A stretch of 64,000 nt of DNA. It comes from Firmicutes bacterium AM55-24TS. Its GTDB lineage: Bacteria > Bacillota > Clostridia > UBA1381. The translations under genes were made by a program, and so were the position numbers. How positions within the stretch are numbered: position 1 is the first letter of the stretch; each line of letters opens with the position of its first letter. The DNA is taken from positions 1 through 64,000 of the forward strand of contig QTVU01000003.1 in NCBI GenBank assembly GCA_003460745.1, written 5' to 3'. The notes under the pieces were generated by a model. That model made no database searches and was not told where the DNA came from. It saw only the letters and a list, made by a program, of their open reading frames with translations. This document shows positions 55,501 through 63,435 of the stretch, piece after piece.

Positions 55501-56007
55501 ATTATCCTTACCCAAAACCTCCGCATATTTTAAAGCGATTTTTTTTGCTTCGTCATAGTCGCCTCTAAGCAATGCTTTCGGCACTTCACCCGCAATACAA
55601 GCCGACAGTGCGATAATACCCTCGCTATGCTCTTTAAGCATTTCAAAATCAATTCTCGGCTTATAATAAAATCCGTCAATATATCCCGCCGAAACAAGTT
55701 TTATAAGATTTTTATAACCCTTTTGATTTTCGGCAAGCAAAATAAGGTGACTTGTTTTATTATCAATATCATGTACCTTATCAAAACGGCTTCTCGGTGC
55801 CATATACACCTCACAGCCTATAACTGGGTGTATTCCCTGTGATTTTGCTTCACGATAAAAGTCAACCACGCCGTACATTGAGCCGTGGTCTGTAATGGCA
55901 CACGAATCCATGCCAAGTTCTTTAACTCTTGCAACAAGTTTTTTTATACTTGCCTCACCGTCCAAAAGACTGTATTCAGTATGTGTATGAAGATGGCAAA
56001 ACTGCAT
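52540..56007 (-). CDS. dnaE: DNA polymerase III alpha subunit
   Basis: About 1155 residues of the DnaE1-type replicative polymerase. The N-terminal PHP domain (FCHLHTHTEYSLLDG, AITDHGSMYG) is followed by the polymerase core with MPDIDIDF catalytic aspartates and GPGRGSAAGSIVAY, the palm and fingers motifs RPGPMEQIPRYI and YQEQVLEI, and the FNKSHAAAYA block. An OB-fold domain and tail close it. ATG 56007 is chosen because AAGGAGG lies 10 nt upstream. It is part of the whiA-dnaE gene run. Confidence 0.97.
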   Translation of the reverse strand: MQFCHLHTHTEYSLLDGEASIKKLVARVKELGMDSCAITDHGSMYGVVDFYREAKSQGIHPVIGCEVYMAPRSRFDKVHDIDNKTSHLILLAENQKGYKNLIKLVSAGYIDGFYYKPRIDFEMLKEHSEGIIALSACIAGEVPKALLRGDYDEAKKIALKYAEVLGKDNYFLEIQDHGLSEQKRIIPDMLRLSEETGIGLVATNDIHYLKKEDAKYQDVLMCIQMEKKVDDPDRMKFETEEFYIKSPEEMTSLFEYVPQAIENTEKIAKRCNVDFDFGTRHLPAYAVPDGKDAFEYLRELCQSGLEKRYLPVSDELQKRLDYELGVIKSMGFVDYFLIVWDFIHFAKNNGVMVGPGRGSAAGSIVAYSLGITTVDPIKYGLIFERFLNPERVSMPDIDIDFAPNGRQKIIDYVVEKYGEGQVAQIITFGTMKAKLAIRDVGRALDIPYAEVDKVAKLVPFDLKMTISKALDISTELHALYENDPQIKELLDTSMALEGLPRHASTHAAGVVITSEPIVNYVPLQLNSENFITTQFTKDTVENLGLLKMDFLGLRNLTVIENAVKIIKRTRGIDLNMDEIDYDCKEVYELISSGNTDGVFQLESAGMQSFMQELKPDTLEDVIAGIALYRPGPMEQIPRYIKSKKNPKTIKYKHPLLKNILDVTYGCMVYQEQVLEIVRTLAGYSLGKADSMRRVISKKKADQMVIERKNFIYGSDDGDIPGCIKNGIDEQTAISIFDEINDFANYAFNKSHAAAYAFVTYQTAYLKTFYPVEYMASLISSIDDLDKINHYIANCKEMGIDRLPPDVNKSEDTFTVENNSIRFGLSAVKNVGRAMILNLVNERKNNGEFKNFSDFIDRMAGQDMNKRALEGLISCGAFDSMGVKRSQLLAVYEKALDGTARAARDNVAGQMSLFDTIEEQSEMQFPNIDELDKKTMLKMEKQSTGLYFSGHPMEEYTDKIKKLTKYNISDVLTSVHKDEDGNYHAVEGGLQDGDMMIICAAIASRKNKTTRSNAQMAFLNVEDVYGSVECIVFPKVLNEFSPLLQEDNLVAIACRLSIREDEAPKILMQSVQLLDEALMAKKEPKRLYIQLETRNDENLKNVEKYLSPYQGDMEVRLFFKDTRKMSSVPRRLWFNGTENAIYDLKNIFGEDNVKIK

Positions 56008-56023
56008 ATGTCCCAAACCTCCT

Positions 56024-56881
56024 TTATATCGTTTCCGCTAACTCAACCAATCTGCTCAATCTGTGATTTACACCCGATTTGCCAATCGGCGGATTTGTTT
56101 TTTCACCCAATTCTTTCAAACTGTCCTCGGGATATTCTTCGCGTAAAATCGCGATTTCCTTTAATACATCGGGCAGTTTGTCCCACTGTTTTGCGTCCTT
56201 GATTTTTTTTATCGCAAACAAATGCTTTGATGACGCCTTCGCGGCTTTATTCGTGTTGGCATTTTCACAATTTACACGTCTGTTGACTTCGTTACGCATT
56301 TCTTTTTCAATCTGTACCGAAAACAGTTCAAACGCCCCTTGTGCCGCGCCCATATATCCGAGTATATCCGCAATTTCTTCGCTACCCTTGACATACACAA
56401 CATTATACCCTTTACGGTATGTTATTTTTGAATTAAAACCCTCATTTTTAAGCAATTTCTGCAAACGAAGTGCCTGCTCATCGCTTTTCGTATTAAATTC
56501 CATATGATACCCTTTTTGAGGGTCTGTAACAGAGCCACCGCCCAAAAACGCACCACGCACAAACGATGCTCTGCAACACGAAAACGGTATATCGTCCGAT
56601 TGCGATATACCGCCTGTGATATTTTCAACCTGATATATATTATCTATAATAATACGCTGTACTTTTGAAATAACCTGTGTTTCCACCTGTATTCCGTAAG
56701 CCGTATTTATATCCGCTGTTATTCTCTTTGCAATGTTTTCGTTTTCTGTTGCAAACTTAATGCTGTCACTGCCTATATTTCCTCCGAACATCAATGCTCC
56801 AGACAATTCATATGCAGCACAGTTCATACAACCGTATTCACTCTTACACAGCTTTTCTTTTATCTGTGATGAAAAAGACAT
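56024..56881 (-). CDS. whiA: WhiA-type DNA-binding cell division / sporulation regulator
   Basis: 285 residues: an N-terminal LAGLIDADG-like homing-endonuclease fold (about 15-180, with CCRASFVRGAFLGGGSVTDP) and a C-terminal HTH (IGKSGVNHRLSRLVELAE). WhiA controls division and chromosome segregation in Gram-positives. It lies directly after yvcK, the usual order rapZ-yvcK-whiA in Firmicutes. RBS AGAGGA precedes the ATG. Confidence 0.95.
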   Translation of the reverse strand: MSFSSQIKEKLCKSEYGCMNCAAYELSGALMFGGNIGSDSIKFATENENIAKRITADINTAYGIQVETQVISKVQRIIIDNIYQVENITGGISQSDDIPFSCCRASFVRGAFLGGGSVTDPQKGYHMEFNTKSDEQALRLQKLLKNEGFNSKITYRKGYNVVYVKGSEEIADILGYMGAAQGAFELFSVQIEKEMRNEVNRRVNCENANTNKAAKASSKHLFAIKKIKDAKQWDKLPDVLKEIAILREEYPEDSLKELGEKTNPPIGKSGVNHRLSRLVELAETI

Positions 56882-56907
56882 TAAAATAATCCTCTCATAT
56901 CTTTATC

Positions 56908-57888
56908 TTATTTATTTTCAAAATAATTTACGTCACTGCCCAATCTCATAATAGTTCTTGCCAAACGGCTGAAATTGTGACGTATTTTATCGCTTCGTAC
57001 AAGCAAAAGATTACCTTGCACAAGTTTCGCTCTTTTGAGAACGTTTATTGAGTCAATCATAACTTCACGCGCATGTTCGGACGCGTACTTAATTCTAAGA
57101 CTTTCGGGAATTATTGCGTTATTCGCAATAACTATATCCGCAATACCCTCATACGAATGACGTTCAATCGCCGCAAGGTGATCGGACACCGTATAATTTT
57201 CCGTTTCGCCTGCCTGGCTCATTATGTTGCACACATAAATTTTTACGGCATTACTCTTTTTGATTGCGTCAACAACACCGTCCACAAGCAAATTAGGTAT
57301 AATACTCGTGTAAAGACTTCCCGGACCTAAAACAATTATATCGGCTTTTTCAAGAGCCTTTATAACTCCGTCAACAGCCTTTGGCTTTTCGGGATTAACC
57401 ATTAATTTAACTATACCGTTTTTAGGCCCGTCATGGTGTACGCCGATATGCGACTCACCCTCAATCAGTCTGCCGTCCTCAAGCAATGCGCTTAGCGTTA
57501 CAGACTCATTCGTAACGGGATACACCGTTCCTACCACACCTGTAAGGTGGCTGAATTTTTTTACCGCCTCATCAAAGCTTGACGAGGTTTCATTAAGTGC
57601 CGCCAAAAAAAGATTGCCAAGACTGTGACCCTTTAAGCTTCCGTCTTTAAATCTGAAATTCAAAAGTTCGCCCATTACGGGATCAACCTCTGCCAACGCA
57701 CTTACGCAGTTTCTCACGTCACCGGGTGCAAGCATACCGAGGTCACTTCTAAGTATTCCCGATGAACCGCCGTCATCGGCAACCGTTACAACCGCTGTTA
57801 TATTATGAGTATGTAGCTTTAGACCCTTGAGCATAGTCGAAAGACCTGTTCCTCCGCCTATCGCCACAACCTTTGTATCTGAAATCAT
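56908..57888 (-). CDS. yvcK: Gluconeogenesis factor YvcK (CofD-like)
   Basis: 326 residues of the YvcK/MgfK family, needed for growth on gluconeogenic carbon and for cell-wall homeostasis, and known to bind UDP-GlcNAc in B. subtilis. Signatures: VVAIGGGTGLSTMLKGLK, VTVADDGGSSGILR, APGDVRNCVSALAE and VLGPGSLYTSIIPNLLV. It follows rapZ and precedes whiA. Confidence 0.95.
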   Translation of the reverse strand: MISDTKVVAIGGGTGLSTMLKGLKLHTHNITAVVTVADDGGSSGILRSDLGMLAPGDVRNCVSALAEVDPVMGELLNFRFKDGSLKGHSLGNLFLAALNETSSSFDEAVKKFSHLTGVVGTVYPVTNESVTLSALLEDGRLIEGESHIGVHHDGPKNGIVKLMVNPEKPKAVDGVIKALEKADIIVLGPGSLYTSIIPNLLVDGVVDAIKKSNAVKIYVCNIMSQAGETENYTVSDHLAAIERHSYEGIADIVIANNAIIPESLRIKYASEHAREVMIDSINVLKRAKLVQGNLLLVRSDKIRHNFSRLARTIMRLGSDVNYFENK

Positions 57889-57942
57889 CTGCCATTAACT
57901 CCTTTCACAAAGCTAACGTCGGCGAAATATTCGCCTTTTAAA

Positions 57943-58800
57943 CTATTCCCTGCCCATATCACGATACGATACATTAACCGTATAGTCACATGATTTTAAA
58001 TAATCCGCAAGTTTATTTGTCATAGTAACACTTCTGTGTTTACCGCCTGTACAACCGATTGCGATTGTAAGAGAAATTTTTCCCTCCTCAATGTAAAGAG
58101 GTATCATAAATTCCATAAAATCTTCGAGCTTTTCCATAAAAGTAACCGATTTCGGAAAGCTCATAACATAGTCCTGAACTTCCTTATCATTACCTGTTTT
58201 ATGCTTTAATTCATCAATATAGAACGGATTCGGAAAACATCTTACGTCAAACACAAGGTCGGCGTCAAGCGGCATACCGTATTTAAAACCGAATGCCATT
58301 ACATTAATTTCAAGTCCTTGCTTTGTATCGCCTGACGCATAAATTTCTTTCAATTCCTGCAAAAGTCCCTGTGCCGTAAGATGTGACGTATCTATAACAT
58401 AGTCCGAAGCCTCGTAAAGAGCGGAAAGCATTTTTCTTTCCTGTCTTATTGATGCCAAAAGCCCATTTGTATTTTCAATAGGGTGCATACGTCGTGTTTC
58501 TTTATATCTTTTTACAAGTGTTTCATCATCCGCATTGATGTACAAAAGTTTGCAATCGTATCCCTTTTGCTTTAAATCATCAATCTGTGCCAAAAGTTCA
58601 TTTATCATATCGCCGACACGGGTATCGACAACGAACGCAACATTATTAAATTTACCGTTTACCGAAGTCAGCATTTCCGAAAACTTCGGTATAAGCATAG
58701 GAGGCATATTATCTATACAGAAATATCCCATATCCTCCAAATATCTTATTACTTTAGTTTTTCCGCTGCCCGACATTCCTGTTACTATTGTATATTGCAT
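57943..58800 (-). CDS. rapZ: RapZ family nucleotide-binding protein (YvcJ)
   Basis: 285 residues with an N-terminal P-loop (VTGMSGSGKTKVIRYLEDMGYFCIDNMP) and the C-terminal RapZ domain with GCTGGKHRSVTM. In enterobacteria RapZ steers small RNAs controlling glucosamine-6-P synthase; in Firmicutes YvcJ is a nucleotide hydrolase of less clear role. Synteny with yvcK and whiA is standard. Confidence 0.95.
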   Translation of the reverse strand: MQYTIVTGMSGSGKTKVIRYLEDMGYFCIDNMPPMLIPKFSEMLTSVNGKFNNVAFVVDTRVGDMINELLAQIDDLKQKGYDCKLLYINADDETLVKRYKETRRMHPIENTNGLLASIRQERKMLSALYEASDYVIDTSHLTAQGLLQELKEIYASGDTKQGLEINVMAFGFKYGMPLDADLVFDVRCFPNPFYIDELKHKTGNDKEVQDYVMSFPKSVTFMEKLEDFMEFMIPLYIEEGKISLTIAIGCTGGKHRSVTMTNKLADYLKSCDYTVNVSYRDMGRE

Positions 58801-58814
58801 CCGATTTCTTCTCC

Positions 58815-59714
58815 TTACTGTTCCCCTATAAGCCTTACTTCAGGCTCTAATTTCACTCCGAATTTTTCTTCCACGGTATCTTGTACATACTTAATTAAAT
58901 CCAAAACATCCTTAGCCGTTGCACCGCCTTTGTTCACAACAAAGCCTGCGTGCTTGTCGCTGACCATTGCACCACCTATGGAATATCCCATAAGTCCCGC
59001 ATCCTGTATCAGCTTACCTGCAAAATAGCCCTCCGGACGTTTAAATGTACTTCCAGCCGACGGCTGTGACAAAGGCTGTTTATCACTTCGTCTTTTATTG
59101 TAATCAGCCATCAATGCCTTAATTTCGTCATAATTGCCTTTTTTAAGTTTTAATTTACAAGATAGAATGGTATAACCGCCGTTTTCAAACATACTGTGAC
59201 GATAACCGAAATCAAGCTTATCTGCCGTTTCGGTTTTTATAAGTCCGTCAGGACATATAAATGTTACGTTTTCAATTATATCCTTAAGCTCACCGCCGTA
59301 CGCTCCTGCATTCATATATATACCGCCGCCGAGTGTACCCGGTATTCCGCCGGCAAATTCAAAACCGGTAAGATTAGCCTCAAGGATTTTCTTTGAAAGC
59401 GTTGACATCAGTATTCCTGCGTCGGCATATACTTCTTCACCCTCAATTCTGCACTTTGACATACCGTTTCCGATGTGTATGACAACACCTCTTATACCGC
59501 CGTCACCGACAAGCATATTTGAGCCGTTGCCCATAAGCATATACGGTGTATCGGTATCTTTGCAAAAATGAATAATTTTTTCGATTTCAAGTGCGTTTTC
59601 AGGCGATACAAACGCGTCTGCCGTGCCGCCTATTCTGAATGTTGTATGCTTACTCATAGGTTCATCGTAAACAACATTGTCAGTAATAGCCGAAAGTCTT
59701 TCTCTGTCTAACAT
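58815..59714 (-). CDS. murB: UDP-N-acetylenolpyruvoylglucosamine reductase
   Basis: Second step of UDP-MurNAc synthesis (EC 1.3.1.98), 299 residues. The FAD-binding PCMH domain shows HTTFRIGGTADAFV, LMGNGSNMLVGD and GIPGTLGGGIYMNAGAYGGE. The catalytic part has QPSAGSTFKRPEGYFAGKLIQDAGL (active Ser) and C-terminal Glu in EPEVRLIGEQ. It is a type II MurB typical of Gram-positives, sited between a PHP phosphoesterase and rapZ. Confidence 0.97.
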   Translation of the reverse strand: MLDRERLSAITDNVVYDEPMSKHTTFRIGGTADAFVSPENALEIEKIIHFCKDTDTPYMLMGNGSNMLVGDGGIRGVVIHIGNGMSKCRIEGEEVYADAGILMSTLSKKILEANLTGFEFAGGIPGTLGGGIYMNAGAYGGELKDIIENVTFICPDGLIKTETADKLDFGYRHSMFENGGYTILSCKLKLKKGNYDEIKALMADYNKRRSDKQPLSQPSAGSTFKRPEGYFAGKLIQDAGLMGYSIGGAMVSDKHAGFVVNKGGATAKDVLDLIKYVQDTVEEKFGVKLEPEVRLIGEQ

Positions 59715-59733
59715 ATATTCCGCCTTTCCGTAA

Positions 59734-60465
59734 TTACATACGCCACTTAAACAGTTCTTTTCCCTTTTCTTTCATATATGCTTCAAATGATTTTAAATCT
59801 CTGTTTATAACCAATTTTTCGGGGAATGAAATTTCACTGAGCATACCAAGCGCATTATTGTAATTACCCAAATCAAACGTAATGTGTGCGTCAGAACTTA
59901 CAACTATTCCGACTTCTTTTTCTTTGCATATTTCCGCAATTTTTCTGCAATTCGGAATACTTGCTTTTCTGACGTCAAACGAATGATTGTTTATTTCTAT
60001 TAGCTTATGATTTTTCTTTGCAAGGTTTATGATTTTTTCGTAATCATACGTAAATGCCGGTGAACCGCTGTGACATATAACATCTACAAGAGGGTTGTTG
60101 ACTATCGCCAAATACGCACTCGTATGGTCTGTCGCGTCACCGTCCTTGTAGCAAGGTGCGTGTATACTTGCATTTACAACGTCAAGTTTTTCAAGTACCT
60201 CATCGGCAAGGTCTATATTACCCTCCAAGTCAAGTATATTCACTTCCGCACCGTATAATATCTTTACACCGTATATTTCACGCGGAATGGCCTTCAAATT
60301 CTGAAAATGCCAAGGGTGTGCACCGTCGGGAATAGCAGGTGCGTGGTCTGTTATCGCAATAGCCTCCATTCCTGCCTCCGACGCATATTTCGCCATTTCA
60401 AGAACTGTTGAATATGCGTGTGTACTTGCCAATGTATGTGTATGTGTGTCCAATAATATCTTCAC
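59734..60465 (-). CDS. PHP-domain phosphoesterase (YcdX-like)
   Basis: 243 residues of the PHP superfamily with metal-binding motifs DTHTHTLASTHAYSTVLE (about 6-23), AITDHAP, YGAEVN, ICHSGSP and SSDAHITFD. The closest architecture is the stand-alone YcdX-type phosphatase. Substrate unknown. The start is GTG with AAGGAAG upstream. It follows hprK by about 64 nt. Confidence 0.88.
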   Translation of the reverse strand: MKILLDTHTHTLASTHAYSTVLEMAKYASEAGMEAIAITDHAPAIPDGAHPWHFQNLKAIPREIYGVKILYGAEVNILDLEGNIDLADEVLEKLDVVNASIHAPCYKDGDATDHTSAYLAIVNNPLVDVICHSGSPAFTYDYEKIINLAKKNHKLIEINNHSFDVRKASIPNCRKIAEICKEKEVGIVVSSDAHITFDLGNYNNALGMLSEISFPEKLVINRDLKSFEAYMKEKGKELFKWRM

Positions 60466-60500
60466 GTTATATCTTCCTTATCTAAAAATTACAATAGTTT

Positions 60501-60529
60501 GGAGCTGTCGACATTTGTCAACAGGCTCT
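60501..60529. repeat. Head hairpin of the dispersed repeat after hprK (fragment)
   Basis: GAGCTGTCGACA (60502-60513) pairs with TGTCAACAGGCTC-type sequence (60516-60528), with one to two mismatches. It matches the first stem of repeats B and C. It directly follows the hprK stop, so it may act as a weak terminator or stabilising 3' stem. Confidence 0.55.
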
Positions 60530-61480
60530 TTACAAATTACCAAGCTGACTTTCCATCTGGCTCATAAGTCTGTTGTTAAGCTCAACAGCCGCATTATATC
60601 CCATACGTTTCTGTCTGTTGTTCATCGATGCAACTTCGACAATTACCGCAAGGTTTCTGCCAAGTTTTACAGGTATCGTAAGTGACGGTACGTTTATACC
60701 CATTATATTTGTATACTCATCCACCATACCGAGTCTGTCATATTGCTTGCCCTCTTCCCAAGGCTCAAGATGAATAATCATATCAATATTTTCAGTGTCT
60801 TTAACCGCACCTATACCGAATATTTCCTTTACGTCAATAATACCGATACCGCGCAGTTCAACGAAGTGACGTATAATTTCAGGTGACGAGCCGACAAGCG
60901 TCTTGTCCGAAACTCTCTTAATTTCAACCGCGTCATCGGCAACAAGTCTGTGACCTCTCTTAACAAGCTCGATAGCCGTTTCACTCTTTCCGACGCCGCT
61001 CTCACCCAAAATAAGAATACCCTCGCCGTATACTTCGACAAGCACACCGTGACGTGTACGTCTTGGTGCAAGCTGTACATTAAGATACGCGATAAGCGCA
61101 CTCATAAATGCCGAAGTACCGCTCTCACTTCTCAAAAGCGGAACATTATACTTTTCAGCCAATTCAATCATTTCAGGAAAAATCTGAAGTCCTCTTGTGA
61201 CGATAAGTGCGGGAATATGCTGTGACATAAGTTTTTCAATCTTCTCCGCTCTCTCGTCGGCATGGAACTGTTCAAGGTAAGTAAATTCAACCTTTCCCAT
61301 AATCTGAATACGATTATTGTCAAAATAATCGAAAAATCCCACCATTTGAAGTCCCGGTCTGTTTACGTCTGTATTGGTTATCATTACAGAATCAAGATCA
61401 TCTGTTTCGTAAATCTTTTCAAGTTCAAACTCCTCAATAACCTTTTTTAGCGGGAGCTTATATTCATCAACATTCATCAT
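60530..61480 (-). CDS. hprK: HPr kinase/phosphorylase
   Basis: 316 residues. HprK phosphorylates HPr on Ser46 in response to fructose-1,6-bisphosphate, driving carbon catabolite control with CcpA. Walker A GESGVGKS lies at 159-166, and the family signature around LRGIGIIDVKEIFGIGAV and the C-terminal NNRLM tail are present. It leads the cluster that includes pfkA and pyk. Confidence 0.97.
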   Translation of the reverse strand: MMNVDEYKLPLKKVIEEFELEKIYETDDLDSVMITNTDVNRPGLQMVGFFDYFDNNRIQIMGKVEFTYLEQFHADERAEKIEKLMSQHIPALIVTRGLQIFPEMIELAEKYNVPLLRSESGTSAFMSALIAYLNVQLAPRRTRHGVLVEVYGEGILILGESGVGKSETAIELVKRGHRLVADDAVEIKRVSDKTLVGSSPEIIRHFVELRGIGIIDVKEIFGIGAVKDTENIDMIIHLEPWEEGKQYDRLGMVDEYTNIMGINVPSLTIPVKLGRNLAVIVEVASMNNRQKRMGYNAAVELNNRLMSQMESQLGNL

Positions 61481-61528
61481 TTGGAACGTCCGCCTTTCAT
61501 GACATTTTTATAAATATCCTATTCTATT

Positions 61529-61557
61529 ATTATAACCCATACCGATACATTTTTCAA
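61529..61557 (-). promoter_or_regulatory. Promoter of hprK
   Basis: On the minus strand TTGAAA (61552-61557) and TATAAT (61529-61534) with a 17-bp spacer, about 50 bp upstream of hprK. Confidence 0.75.
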
Positions 61558-61650
61558 TAAAAAATACATAAGTTTTTAGCTGTATTTACGGTCATAATAT
61601 GTGCAAAAGCATAATTTTAAAAAAAATTTAATAAAAAAGTAATAAAAGTC

Positions 61651-61679
61651 TTGCATTATTAAAAATTTTGTGTTAAAAT
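61651..61679 (+). promoter_or_regulatory. Promoter of rpmB
   Basis: TTGCAT (61651-61656) and TAAAAT (61674-61679) with a 17-bp spacer, 42 bp before rpmB. Confidence 0.65.
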
Positions 61680-61721
61680 ATTTCTTGATGTTTTAACAAA
61701 CGTGTCAGGAGGTGTAATGAA

Positions 61722-61910
61722 ATGGCAAAATGTGATGTTTGCGGAAAAGGCGTTGCTTTCGGTATTAAGGTCAGCCACTCTCACAGAAGATCTAACAGAA
61801 CTTGGAAGCCAAACGTAAGAAAGGTTAGAGCAGTTGTTAACGGCTCAGTTAAGTCAATGCATGTTTGTACTCGTTGCCTACGCAGCGGAAAGGTAGAACG
61901 TGCTGTTTGA
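61722..61910 (+). CDS. rpmB: 50S ribosomal protein L28 (zinc-binding form)
   Basis: 62 residues, normal for L28. The N-terminus CDVCGKG and the later CTRC give the two CxxC pairs of the zinc-binding (C+) form. The SHRRSNRTWKPNVRKVRA block is the family core. It stands alone with its own promoter and terminator. RBS AGGAGG is 9 nt before the ATG. Confidence 0.97.
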   Translation: MAKCDVCGKGVAFGIKVSHSHRRSNRTWKPNVRKVRAVVNGSVKSMHVCTRCLRSGKVERAV

Positions 61911-61927
61911 TTACTTTTTTAGATAGA

Positions 61928-61964
61928 GACAGCTTGCTATTTTTTAGGCAGGCTGTTTTTTTCT
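61928..61964 (+). terminator. Terminator of rpmB
   Basis: ACAGCTTGC pairs with GCAGGCTGT (one G-U), followed by TTTTTTT. Confidence 0.75.
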
Positions 61965-62030
61965 TACTTTTATTCATTACATACCGCAATTTATTTTCAA
62001 AAAATAAGTCATTTTTTTTTATAAATTAAA

Positions 62031-62059
62031 TTGCTTTTTATTGGTTTTTCTGTTATAAT
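62031..62059 (+). promoter_or_regulatory. Promoter of murA
   Basis: TTGCTT (62031-62036) and TATAAT (62054-62059) with a 17-bp spacer, about 34 bp before the start codon. Confidence 0.7.
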
Positions 62060-62092
62060 AGTTTAGAATAGATTTTGAAGGGGTGTATCGGA

Positions 62093-63373
62093 TTGGAGAA
62101 ACTCTTAGTCAAGGGTGGTAACAAGCTTAGAGGCGAAGTTACTATAAGCGGTGCAAAGAATGCCGCAGTCGCAATATTGCCGGCTTGCCTTTTGGTTAAA
62201 GGTAATTGCAGAATTGAAAATCTGCCTGATATAAAAGACGTAAAATTATTTTTACGAATACTTGAACAGCTTAATGCTGATGTTAAATATATAGATAAAA
62301 ATACTGTTGATATAGATTGTACAAATGTTGATTCATATCGTCCGTTGGGTGACCTTACACGCAAAATGCGTGGTTCAAGCTATCTTATGGGCGCACTTTT
62401 GGGTCGTTTTTCTAATTTTATTGTTGACCCGCCGGGCGGATGTGACTTTGGTACACGTCCTATCGACCAGCATATAAAAGCATTTGAAACGCTCGGTGCT
62501 GACATTGACACATCAAAAGGTGTTATCGAAGGTTCTGCCGAAAATCTTTCTGGCGGAAATATTTTCTTTGACGTTATAACCGTCGGAGCGACAATCAACG
62601 CTATGCTTGCGGCGACAACCGCAAACGGTATTACCGTTATCGAAAATGCCGCAAAAGAACCTCATATTGTTGATCTTGCGAATTTTCTTAACAATATGGG
62701 TGCAAACATAAGAGGTGCGGGAACTGATACAATTAAAATTAAAGGTACAAAAGATTTGCACGGCGGAACATACACAATTATCCCCGACCAAATTGAAGCA
62801 GGTACATTTATGATAGCGGCAGCCGCTACAAGAGGCGATGTTGTTCTTAAAAATGTAATTCCGCGTCACCTTGAAATCATAAGTGCAAAACTTATCGAGG
62901 CAGGCGTTAATATTTCAGAGGGCGAAGACAGCGTAAGAGTTTGGGTTAATGACGATACAAAGTTTAAACACATTAATTTTATCGCTATGCCTTATCCCGG
63001 ATTTCCTACCGATATGCAGCCTCAGCTTGTAACGTTCCTTACAACAATCGAGGGCACAAGTATGGCTCGTGAGGGTGTTTGGGACAACCGTTTCAGATAT
63101 GTAAACGAATTAAAGCGTATGGGTGCTGATATTCGAGTTGAGGGCAAACTTGCGATTATTAACGGTGTTAATTCACTTATCGGTGCACACGTTAAGGCAA
63201 CAGACCTTCGTGCAGGTGCGGCAATGATTATTGCCGGTCTTATGGCTGAGGGTACTACCGAAATCACCGACATCTATCATATTGACAGAGGTTACGAAAA
63301 CTTTGAAGAAAAGTTCGTTAACCTCGGAGGCAGTATTGAAAGAATACAAGTCGTTGATGATTTATTGGATTAA
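62093..63373 (+). CDS. murA: UDP-N-acetylglucosamine 1-carboxyvinyltransferase
   Basis: First committed peptidoglycan step (EC 2.5.1.7), the fosfomycin target, about 426 residues. The two inverse alpha/beta barrels are recognisable: GAKNAAVAILPACLL, the catalytic loop DPPGGCDFGTRPIDQHI with Cys117, and the C-terminal GAHVKATDLRAGAAMIIAGL and RGYENFEEKF. Cys (not Asp) at 117 suggests fosfomycin sensitivity of this enzyme. TTG 62093 is taken as start because GAAGGGG lies 9 nt upstream. Confidence 0.96.
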   Translation: MEKLLVKGGNKLRGEVTISGAKNAAVAILPACLLVKGNCRIENLPDIKDVKLFLRILEQLNADVKYIDKNTVDIDCTNVDSYRPLGDLTRKMRGSSYLMGALLGRFSNFIVDPPGGCDFGTRPIDQHIKAFETLGADIDTSKGVIEGSAENLSGGNIFFDVITVGATINAMLAATTANGITVIENAAKEPHIVDLANFLNNMGANIRGAGTDTIKIKGTKDLHGGTYTIIPDQIEAGTFMIAAAATRGDVVLKNVIPRHLEIISAKLIEAGVNISEGEDSVRVWVNDDTKFKHINFIAMPYPGFPTDMQPQLVTFLTTIEGTSMAREGVWDNRFRYVNELKRMGADIRVEGKLAIINGVNSLIGAHVKATDLRAGAAMIIAGLMAEGTTEITDIYHIDRGYENFEEKFVNLGGSIERIQVVDDLLD

Positions 63374-63384
63374 TTCAAAAATAC

Positions 63385-63414
63385 AAGCCTGCTTGACTTT
63401 TGTCGGCAGGCTTA
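63385..63414 (+). terminator. Terminator of murA
   Basis: AAGCCTGC pairs with GCAGGCTT around a loop of about 14 nt, followed by an A/T-rich tail with few T in a row, so it is moderate in strength. Confidence 0.6.
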
Positions 63415-63435
63415 ATTAATTTTAGGAAGGTTAAA

